From the NCBI GenBank assembly GCA_036897625.1, contig JAYMTA010001318.1, positions 1-20,637 on the forward strand: DNA of 20,637 nt. The letters are read 5' to 3'. Numbering within the stretch: the first letter of the stretch is position 1; every line of letters begins with the position of its first letter. This stretch comes from Pelargonium cotyledonis (Eukaryota; Streptophyta; Magnoliopsida; Geraniales; Geraniaceae). The notes below the pieces were generated by a model. That model had not been told where the DNA came from. It did no database searches and worked only from the letters and a program-made list of their open reading frames with translations. The translations under genes were made by a program, and so were the position numbers. Below are positions 9,263 to 20,637 of the stretch, in pieces.

Positions 9263-12200
9263 ATGTCAATTCACTCTCAGTCTCAGCTCCTCAAAACCTT
9301 ACCGTTCTCTCCAAATCTCTCCACCAATCACCGTACCAAAAACCACCTCTCCTTCTCGTCCTCAGCCCTAAAACACCACATAATCAGTCTCCGAACCAGA
9401 CTCACTTCCTCAATGACCTCCAATTCCAAGCTCTCCGACCACAACGATCTCCTCCAGCTGGCGCTAAGCGAGGCCGAGCTCAACCATTTCGCCGACGTCG
9501 GAAACCAGGTGGCCGATGCAGCCGGAGACGTCATCCGCCAGTATTTCCGCAAGAAGTTCGATATCATCGACAAGGTGGATTTGAGTAGGTTTCGTTTCCG
9601 AATTTGAAAATTTGTTGTCTGTTCAAATTTGTGCTCAGTTTTGGATTTGAATTGTTTGAGTTTGGGATGGTTTTTTGTTACGCTGGTTTGACTTTGTGAT
9701 TGCATGGATTTTAGGAGGTTGTTGAATTGGAGAAAAGTCAGGCACTGTTTGGTTAAAGCTAGAGCTTGCAAATCGCGTCGTAACATATTTTGTTATTGTG
9801 TTCATGTTGCAGAACACTACATGTTTAGTAATCGTGTCAAGTTTGTTTTGGGTGTCCGAAACACACATGATCAATTAGCCGTGTCGTGACAGGCACAAGA
9901 CACTGTTGGGTCATGTGTACGTCAATCGTGTCTGTCACTGTCACCACTCTCCATTTAGTTACCGTGTTAAGAATGTTGTATGCGTGTTTTGTGTTCATAA
10001 ACGTGTCATGTTTGTGTTCAACCGTTCCACGTGATTACTAGTAGTGTCGTGTTCGTGTTGTGTTGTACCACACACTATCATCCTTCGTCCTTCAACACAC
10101 ACTCGTGCACGAATTGCCAGCTTTACTCTAACTAGACTTGTATATCATGCTTGAATATTGATCCTCCAATTATAATTGAAAAATGAAAACCTCTAGTCTA
10201 CAGTACAGAGAGTCCATTAGGTAGCCTTGGGTGAGTGGAAGAGGAGTAAAAATGAAGCAAAATTTGAGCTATTTCATTATGCAGCTTTGGCGTCTTTGTG
10301 GTAAAATAGTTTGTTTGAGCATTAGCAATTTAGAGGTATTAGCAAACTAAGTTTAGTATGGAAATTATAGGCTTCTCAAACTCAAGCATGGTAACTTGAA
10401 CCATTTCTCATCTGAACTTAAGAGTGGACTTTGTGGATATGTATAAAGTTACCTGTCTGATTTTTTTGGCATTTTTTTTTATTATTTTGACGCAGGTCCT
10501 GTAACAATTGCAGATCGAGCTGCAGAGGAATCTATGATCTCCGTCTTATTGGAGAATTGTCCTTCTCATGCTATGTAAGTTTTTCCACATCCATGTGAAA
10601 AGTGGAACAGCCTTCTTAAAAGAAGGCAAAAGGAAATTTAAGATTGAGCTATTATGTTCACAAATTGTTTCTTTAAACTGAAGTTTTCCTAAACCAATAG
10701 TAGTCAGTTGAATACAGATTCTTGCTATCGTTTATGGTCCATTTAGTTTATTGGATTTGATTTGAAATTCTGGATATGAGTCAAATCCAATCTTCGGATG
10801 CACAAACAATTTGGACTTGGATTTTTTTTTTTTTGGATTTGGATTTGGATCAAATCATTAGAATTCAAAACATGCTTAGAACATGAGATTTCATACGGTA
10901 ACTCTTACCCTTTCATTTGATATTCTATGGCTTCCAATGCAACATTTCAAATCAAGTACAGGAATCTAAACGCTGAGTTATTATGTTCAAATGTTAATCT
11001 ATTTGTGGCAATTTAGGAACATTCATTATTGATATAGTTGTTGCTGGTATAGTTTTAATTATGGAATAGCTCTACTGCAGTTATGGGGAGGAGAATGGGT
11101 GGAGGTGTAAAGAAAAGTCTGCAGACTATGTCTGGGTATTGGATCCAATAGACGGGACAAAGAGTTTTATTACGGGTATTTTCAGCTCTATTTTTTCCTG
11201 TTGTATTTATTGTATTGTTATCTCATAATTTGGCGCTTTCAAAATTTGGTTTAATTAGTTCCACACTGTTTCAGGCAAACCTTTGTTTGGTACTCTCATT
11301 GCCCTGCTATATAAGGGTAAACCGGTAAGATTATTTGTCATGGGTGATCTTCTTCTTCTTCTTCTTCTTTTTTTTTTCAGTGCGAGTAATGAGATGTATA
11401 GTAGGAAGAAAATTTAAGGATCACTCATTTAATTTTTAATAAGAGTTATTGAAATGCTAGTTAATTTAATTTATTTGAGGAAAACGGGTTTTTTTAATAC
11501 TGCATATGCCCTCTCTAAAAAATTAAACTAATGCAAGAATTACAATTTGTAAATACACAACATGTTATATTTCTCTAAGAATTCAATGAAAAATAGCTAA
11601 ACAAATAGCCCCCAAGTGCTCGTTGATGTATGTGTAGATTTGGAAGCCATATGTGAAAAAAGATGCTATTATGTCTGAAACTAAATTTCATGCTTTAATG
11701 TATGTGTAGTAGTCTGCTTAAAATGATAAAAATGTTTCTTCAGATTCTTGGCATAATCGACCAGCCCATTTTGGGAGAAAGATGGATTGGTATGAAAGGA
11801 AGGAGAACTACATTGAATGGGCAGGAAGTGTCCACTCGCCCTTGTGCAAAACTATCACAAGCATATATGTATGTCATTCTGGTTTAGTCATCATTATCAT
11901 CATCATAATGATCTTGCTCATCATCATGGCTGACGTGCCTTTTTTTCCCATTACATTTTTAGGTACACAACAAGCCCACATCTTTTTACCGGAGAAGCTG
12001 AAGAAGCATTTATTCGTGCAAGAAGTAAGGTTGGTGCACTTGCTTAAATAGATTTCTATATACAAGAATGTTCAAGGATTCTATTCATTTATTAATCTAT
12101 ATAACTTGTCCCTTGCGAATGTTGCGACTCAGTTTTAACAAAATCTGGACATATGATGCATTATATTTTAACAATAATTTCATTTAGAATCGTGATCGTT

Positions 12201-13537
12201 TGACTTTAGTTTTTCAATATTTAAAAATATTGTCAACCACACAGCTATATATTAGAACCTTCTCTTTCTCTCCTGATCCATCAAGACATTGGGGTTAACA
12301 ATTATCTTCATGACTATGCTTGAAAACACATTGATGCTTGAATCTTCGTTTTCTTGTTCTTTTGGTGCACAGGTGAAAGTTCCGTTGTATGGCTGTGACT
12401 GTTATGCTTATGCCTTGCTAGCATCTGGCTTTGTGGATCTTGTCATTGAGTCCGGTCTCAAGGTAGGTTGTACACTTGTACTCGTATGCACACATTAAAA
12501 ATGACTATTACTCTTGGACAGCAGCGGCGATTTGGGTTTTGGGTCGTGTTTATTGGGTTCAGGTTGAAAATATCTAATCCTAACCTGATCCACATAGTTG
12601 CAGGTCAGATCGGGTTTGCCATATGAAAGGTGTGGGTAGTCCGACCCAGAAATGATTGGGTCCATACTCCATTTGAGTTGACCTGAACGGCTGGTTGGTA
12701 TTTCGGTCCGGATTGTCAGCTCTACTCTCCGACTTGCCTTGTAGGAAAAGATTTTCCCTACGATAATAAGGCCTACAACGACACAAAAGCGGAGTCTAGA
12801 GCTGTCAATTTGGACCCGAACCCTTGGTCACCCGAAATTCAACTTACTCTTTTTCGGGCTCAGGTCTCATAGAATAGAGTCAATAGACCAAATTGATTTT
12901 CATATTTTCTACGTGGAATTCTCAACCCGATCCGCGTCCTGAAACCCACACGGGACCTGACCTGCCAGGTATAAAGTAGATATTGCATTTAAGATTTTCT
13001 CAACCCTTCTAATGTTGTTCCTTTTTGAACCAGCCATACGATTTTCTCTCGCTGATTCCTGTGATAGAAGGCGCCGGAGGTACCATAACCGATTGGAAAG
13101 GACAAGAGCTTTACTGGGAGGCTTCTCCAACTTCACATGCAACAAGTTTGTTCACTTTCTCACTTTATTATTATCATTATTTTCACAAAGCCTCAACACA
13201 TGCCAATCCAAATTCACATGAAAATTTGCATTTTTACCCTTAAATGGGTGAGTCAACAAACGAGTTACACAACTCGTTTAATTAAACAACTGGTTTAACA
13301 CGTACGCGACCTAATTATTAACCGAGTTGAGTTATACAACCCGAAACCGAAACGAACCTGATTAAACTGAACTCAAATCTACTTAAATTCGTATTAGTGT
13401 CTTGTCACAAGTCATGACCCAAATTGACAGCCCCACTAATACCTAGTTTTGTGCCGTTTTTTCCAGGTTTCAATGTAGTGGCAGCCGGAGACAAACAGGT
13501 TCACCAACAAACTCTCGACTCGTTGCAGTGGAAGTGA
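9263..13537 (+). CDS. HISN7: Histidinol-phosphate phosphatase, chloroplast (inositol monophosphatase family)
   Basis: Nine coding exons: 9263-9584, 10496-10574, 11081-11175, 11275-11324, 11744-11868, 11963-12029, 12373-12462, 13034-13145 and 13467-13537, giving 336 residues. The enzyme removes phosphate from histidinol phosphate, the next-to-last step type of plastid histidine synthesis. Residues 1 to ~60 are rich in Ser, Thr, Leu and Arg, as in a transit peptide; Met51 (9413) is a possible internal start. Metal-binding motifs of the Mg-dependent family are intact: GEE at 136-138, DPIDGT at 155-160, and PYDF followed by GAGGTITDW (277-297, Asp279 as ligand). YGCDCYAYALLASG at 252-265 matches the plant IMPL2/HISN7 subfamily and separates it from true inositol monophosphatases. 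The sequence is full length and unbroken. Introns 1, 7 and 8 carry MITEs. Confidence 0.93.
9759..10125. mobile_element. hAT-like MITE (CGTGTCGTGTT family) in HISN7 intron 1
   Basis: The left end TAGAGCTTGCAAATCG and the reverse complement of the right end, TAAAGCTGGCAATTCG, match at most positions. The interior is rich in CGTGTC, CACGTG- and GTGTTC-type words, repeated in both orientations. I see no convincing target duplication. It fills roughly 40% of intron 1 (9585-10495) and has no coding capacity. Confidence 0.5.
10750..10865. repeat. Fold-back repeat in HISN7 intron 2
   Basis: ATTGGATTTGA (10750-10760) is perfectly complementary to TCAAATCCAAT (10781-10791), an 11-bp stem with a 20-base spacer. 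It is followed by a T run and GGATTTGGATTTGGATCAAA. The unit looks like a small fold-back MITE or a diverged simple repeat; I cannot define its family. An 18-base hairpin with arms GCCTTCTT and AAGAAGGC lies earlier in the intron at 10610-10627. Confidence 0.4.
11348..11377 (+). repeat. TCT microsatellite plus T run in HISN7 intron 4
   Basis: Seven TCT units are followed by nine T and then CAG (11378-11380). Together this imitates a splice acceptor 363 bases before the real one. Exon 4 joined to 11381 would read into a stop within three codons. Confidence 0.7.
11888..11927 (+). repeat. Imperfect ATC microsatellite in HISN7 intron 5
   Basis: Interrupted ATC/ATT units fill the middle of the 94-bp intron 11869-11962. 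They do not touch the splice sites. Confidence 0.6.
12519..12724. mobile_element. hAT-like MITE (GGGTCGGGTT family) in HISN7 intron 7
   Basis: The element runs from a degraded left end (CAGCAGCGGCGATTTGG) to a right end whose reverse complement is TAGAGCTGACAATCCGG. The flanking octamers CTCTTGGA (12511-12518) and CTCTCCGA (12725-12732) agree at 6 of 8 positions, as for an old 8-bp target duplication. The interior carries GGGTCGTG, CAGATCGGGTTTG and GTCCGACCCA words. Confidence 0.55.
12797..12972. mobile_element. Second hAT-like MITE in HISN7 intron 7
   Basis: It begins TAGAGCTGTCAATTTGG, the canonical left end of this family, and continues with ACCCGAACCC and ATAGAATAGAGTC words shared with relatives at 6789 and 7465. 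The right end is degraded (CCTGCCAGGTATA), so the limit is approximate. It lies 72 bp after the previous element in the same 571-bp intron. Confidence 0.5.
13205..13438. mobile_element. MITE fragment in HISN7 intron 8, related to the element at 14967
   Basis: The right end reads TTGACAGCCCCACTA; its reverse complement TAGTGGGGCTGTCAA is an hAT-type terminus. Near the left, a 34-base block starting GCATTTTTACCC (about 13220-13253) matches the element in RPT4 intron 9 (about 15182-15215) at 28 of 34 positions in the same orientation. The left end is not identified. Confidence 0.5.
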
Positions 13538-14588
13538 CTATCTGCGGTATGGCTTCAAATTTACAGACAGCAAAGAGTAAGTCATGCTTAACTTTTCATT
13601 TTCCACTGAAGAGTTAAGCAAAAAAGTTGGTTCAGTTGCTCTTTGTGCTTCTATTTTTTCAAAACCAGACAATTTTGGTTCATCAAGTGTTCTCTAGGAT
13701 ACTGCATTTTGATGGCTAATTGATTATAATTTTTTTGAATAGACTGTTTTGGCAACTAATATTTTTATTACAATGGTTCAATTATAAACTTCTTATCCTA
13801 TATTCTCTTGGTTTGGAGATAGTCTGTTATGAATTTATCCGTAATACCCTTTCTGTCCGTTCTAACATAGGTATCTTGTTTTTATTTATTTTTTTATTTT
13901 TTAGAATTTCGATATGAATGAATTATTAATGATGTCAATGTAGTACCTTGAATTTGTTACAACACGTGTCCGGGATTGAAGAAAAAATATACAATGCATT
14001 AACTAATATTTTTTAAAAACGACACTTATTTCAAGAAAATAAGCTACAATTGTAGATCTAGAATTTAACTCGACCTAAAACTGATCCAATTCGATTAATT
14101 TTAAATTTTTTTGAATCACCTCATCAATCTCAGATCTGATTCAAACTACCCTATCAAATCATATTCAGATTACTCTGTCAATCCAAAAAAAACCCAACCC
14201 GATGCCCATTCTTATCAGTTACAAAGGCTGTGACTCCTGCTCCGAAAGGAAGAAAAAAATATAGCAATTACCATCTTTTGGTGGATAAGCTATCACCAAA
14301 ATGAACAAATTTTCTAAGCAGCACTTCATAACAAAGGCATAAATTAATCACAAATGTGTACCAAAAGATACATTGTCTGATTTTTAAATAGCTTAAACTG
14401 GTAAATCAAGAGCAAATTGCTCATTCGTTGACAGTTAGAGAAACATGTCCACATTCGGGTACAAACGAGCAAATGAAGACGGGCACTTGATGCTTGCTGG
14501 GCAACCTCACATGCCTAGTGAGAGGTTGGGAACTTTCCCGGATTCAGCCAGTATTGAGAACTTGAATCAATTTGAGTCTCTAGCTCTT
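13538..14588. other. Convergent intergenic region: 3' flanks of HISN7 and RPT4
   Basis: The stop codons of HISN7 and RPT4 face each other about 1.05 kb apart. Each must end in a 3'UTR here, but I cannot place the poly(A) sites. A repeat-like segment at about 14053-14214 begins TAGATCTAGAATTTAACTCG and ends CCCGATGCCCATTCTTA, resembling worn MITE ends. I see no gene; an 85-residue open frame on the plus strand from 14445 is antisense to the RPT4 tail and has no motif. Confidence 0.6.
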
Positions 14589-18793
<4,205 letters not shown>

Positions 18794-18957
18794 CGGAGAT
18801 TAGCGCAGTAACGATGGAGACGAGCTCTGGTGAGTAAAGCTTGGGACGAGGTATCAAAACCGCCTTGTTGATCAAGAAAAGAGTACACAGAAGAAGAGGA
18901 GGGTAAAGTGGTAATTATACATACACTTCAAGGAGCTCATGTGACATTACTCATTAT

Positions 18958-18971
18958 TGGGCCTTGGCCCA
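18958..18971 (-). promoter_or_regulatory. Inverted pair of site II (TCP-type) elements in the RPT4 promoter
   Basis: TGGGCC (18958-18963) and GGCCCA (18966-18971) form an inverted pair separated by TT, about 165 bases upstream of the RPT4 start codon and 35 bases beyond the TATA-like sequence. Further GCCCA words occur at 18993 and 19030. Site II elements are known TCP-binding sites of plant housekeeping and growth genes; their role here is inferred from position. Confidence 0.55.
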
Positions 18972-19074
18972 TATTATAAATAAGAGGCTCACAGCCCACT
19001 TAACTTCATTTATCAATTTCTTAATGAGAGCCCAAAAGTAAGGGATCACAATTAGGCCATATTCCAGCTATGTT

Positions 19075-19295
19075 TCCAATTGACAATTTGGATCTGAACT
19101 CGATGATACCTGACACCCGATCTTATTCTTACTCAACTTCAAACTCAACCCAAAGTAGTTTCATCATAAATAGAACTTTAGAATTTTGGGTCGGACTAGA
19201 TAAACCCACTATATCATTGCATTTTATGTCTAAAACCTGAAAACCCTCTAGAGTCGGGTTGGGGTTCAACCAGACCCTAAAATTTGAAAACTCTA
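19075..19295. mobile_element. Degenerate hAT-like MITE (GGGTCGGGTT family) between RPT4 and the receptor kinase
   Basis: The left part reads TGACAATTTGGATCTGAACTC, close to the start of the element at 7465. The interior has CATAAATAGAAC and GTCGGGTTGGGGTTC words, and the right end CCCTAAAATTTGAAAACTCTA is a worn terminus. I see no target duplication. Confidence 0.45.
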
Positions 19296-19740
19296 TCTTG
19301 AAGAGAGGCAGATATTTTCTTTTGTAATGGAGCATATGTGAGGATAAATAAATGGGTAAAGTAGCATAGTCACGTCTCAAATCTATGTTCCAAAACGAGT
19401 ATCGTGGTCTTAAAATTTAAAACAAAAAAAATATGTCTTAAATGATTGGCTTCTTTCCTGTTTTAGTAAGTTAATTGTTCTTGAATTGTCAATAATTTTC
19501 TTATAATAAGTCAATTAATGATAATAAAAATGTAAATTTATGACATAAACTAACTATTTTCCCAAATAATATTTGTTTTAAACAATTTATTCCAAATTTG
19601 TCACAATACAATCTCTAATCAAACTCGGTATAGTACCAACCGCAAAATCCCGACCCTTTGACGTAGAACAAGACATACAAGCAAACTCGTGAGCTACTCT
19701 AAGAAGTGTAACATCCTATCTATCTTGAGAAAATTAAAAG

Positions 19741-19748
19741 TATAAATA
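19741..19748 (+). promoter_or_regulatory. TATA box of the receptor-kinase gene
   Basis: TATAAATA lies 311 bases before the start codon, which would place transcription start near 19775 and give a leader of about 275 bases. W-box cores occur nearby: TTGACG (19658), TTGACT (19761) and TTGACC (19783). The TATA call is from sequence; W-box use is speculative. Confidence 0.5.
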
Positions 19749-19983
19749 ACTCATCATCATTTGACTATTTGTGTGACTATTTTTGACCGTTTAGTAACCG
19801 TCTCTTCAAAAACGTCGATCCCTCCAAAAAAAGGCGCCAAAATTAACTGAATTTTCCTCTCAGCACAAACACAGCCTAAAATTTTGGAAACCAAAAAACC
19901 TCCCCATTGTGGTTGGTTCTCAACTTTCTCTCCTAAGAAAATTCCAACAAAAAAAAAAATCCCCAAACTTCAACACCAAGAAA

Positions 19984-20055
19984 ATGAACTCCCAACAATC
20001 ACATTCTCTAACTCTCTCTAATTCCAATTCCATTTTCAAAAAATTTCTTCTATGA
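19984..20055 (+). other. Upstream open reading frame of 23 codons overlapping the receptor-kinase start
   Basis: An ATG at 19984 with A at -3 opens a 23-codon Ser-rich frame. Its stop TGA (20053-20055) overlaps the main ATG (20052-20054) as ATGA. The main ATG has T at -3, a weak context, as has the next in-frame ATG at 20067. If the leader starts near 19775, scanning ribosomes meet the uORF first. Translation of it is inference. Confidence 0.5.
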
Positions 20056-20637
20056 TCTTCCTCTCAATGAGGACCATTTTCTTGGTATTCTCAGCCTTCA
20101 CATTACTCTCCAACATTCTCGCTTTGCCGGCGACTTTCAAGCCCGGCGACAACTTCCTCATCGACTGCGGCCACGCCAAGGACGAGGTCGTCGACGGCCG
20201 GACCTTCGCCGGAGAAGAAAAGTCCAAGGACAAACTCCACGCAGCCGACAACAACTTCGTCTCGGTGCAGTCCAAGAACGCTCCGTCGCCGATCTACTTG
20301 ACGGCTAGGGTTTTCAGAGAAGACGCCTACTACAGCTTCACCTTGACCAACACCGGCTGGCACTGGATCCGCCTCCATTTCTTTCCGGTCAAGTCCGGCG
20401 AGTTCGATCTCACCGAGTCCATTTTCAGCGTCCAGACCGACAAGTACATGCTGATTTACAGCTCCAATTTCACCGCCGAGGCCAGGCCGTCGCTCTACGA
20501 GTACCTCCTCAACGCCACCGACGGCGAGAGGCAGCTCAACCTCCGGTTCCTCCCGAAGAAGGACTCGGTCGCGTTCATCAACGCGATAGAGGTGGTCTCG
20601 GCGCCGGAGAAGCTGATCGGAGACGACGCCACCGATC
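20052..20637 (+). CDS. CrRLK1L (malectin-like) receptor kinase, N-terminal part, cut by the window end
   Basis: The open frame continues to the window edge: 195 codons plus one base, without an intron. Residues 1-24 form a hydrophobic signal peptide ending at SNILA. The ectodomain begins FKPGDNFLIDCG, the first malectin-like domain of the Catharanthus RLK1-like family, and continues with SPIYLTARVFRE, GWHWIRLHFFP, EYLLNATD and AFINAIEVVSAPEKLI, all family hallmarks. N-glycosylation sequons lie at Asn139 and Asn154. The second malectin domain, membrane segment and kinase domain would lie outside the window. Wording of the conserved blocks is closest in my memory to At4g39110/At2g21480 (BUPS, pollen-tube integrity), but THESEUS/HERK relatives are not excluded. 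The exon is much richer in GC than its surroundings. An overlapping uORF precedes it. Confidence 0.9.
   Translation, partial: MIFLSMRTIFLVFSAFTLLSNILALPATFKPGDNFLIDCGHAKDEVVDGRTFAGEEKSKDKLHAADNNFVSVQSKNAPSPIYLTARVFREDAYYSFTLTNTGWHWIRLHFFPVKSGEFDLTESIFSVQTDKYMLIYSSNFTAEARPSLYEYLLNATDGERQLNLRFLPKKDSVAFINAIEVVSAPEKLIGDDATD

Larger units (their letters stand above)
18794..20051. other. Divergent intergenic region: promoters of RPT4 (leftward) and the receptor kinase (rightward)
   Basis: The two start codons lie about 1.26 kb apart and face away from each other. The RPT4 half holds a CT-rich leader, a TATA-like TATGTATAAT on the minus strand (18923-18914) and site II motifs. The middle holds a MITE-like repeat at 19075-19295. 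The right part is AT-rich, with a TATA box at 19741. No gene is seen in between. Confidence 0.7.

Noticed and set aside
11378..11390. A strong-looking splice acceptor in HISN7 intron 4 after the TCT and T runs
   Set aside because: Joining exon 4 there gives a stop within three codons, and the acceptor at 11743 restores a conserved protein.
20036..20378. Minus-strand open frames opposite the receptor-kinase exon
   Set aside because: They are shadows of a GC-rich exon whose plus-strand frame shows clear malectin-like motifs.

Overview
The window looks like nuclear DNA of a dicot plant. It is AT-rich, its genes are split by short GT..AG introns, its 5' leaders are CT-rich, and its gene products are typical of land plants. 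I reconstructed three complete genes and the start of a fourth by joining exons in frame on conserved protein motifs.

Layout. Bases 1-1680 are AT-rich intergenic DNA and the promoter of gene 1. Gene 1 (+, coding 4211-6685) encodes a RING-H2 protein with an N-terminal acylation signal. Its 5' leader is split by a 2.3-kb intron (1838-4099) filled with four tandem copies of a diverged ~0.4-kb repeat, arranged as a duplicated dimer. Bases 6686-9262 are intergenic and rich in short hAT-like MITEs. Gene 2 (+, 9263-13537, nine coding exons, 336 aa) is the plastid histidinol-phosphate phosphatase HISN7/IMPL2, with several MITEs in its introns. Gene 3 (-, 18793-14589, ten coding exons, 399 aa) is the 26S proteasome ATPase RPT4. 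It converges on gene 2 and carries a MITE and two ~50-bp tandem duplications in its introns. Gene 4 (+, from 20052, cut by the window end) is the malectin-like ectodomain start of a CrRLK1L receptor kinase. It is divergent from RPT4.

How the genes relate. They do not form a pathway: protein ubiquitination, histidine synthesis, proteasome and cell-wall or pollen-tube signalling. From memory, the order RING - HISN7 - CrRLK matches the Arabidopsis block At4g39140 - At4g39120 - At4g39110, with RPT4 being the extra member here. That would make this a conserved microsynteny block carrying one interposed gene.

I did not find a new biological system. The observations most worth checking are the dimeric repeat inside the 5'UTR intron, a MITE whose end and target site were later copied by a tandem duplication, the overlapping uORF on the receptor kinase, and a possible 3'UTR intron in the RING gene.
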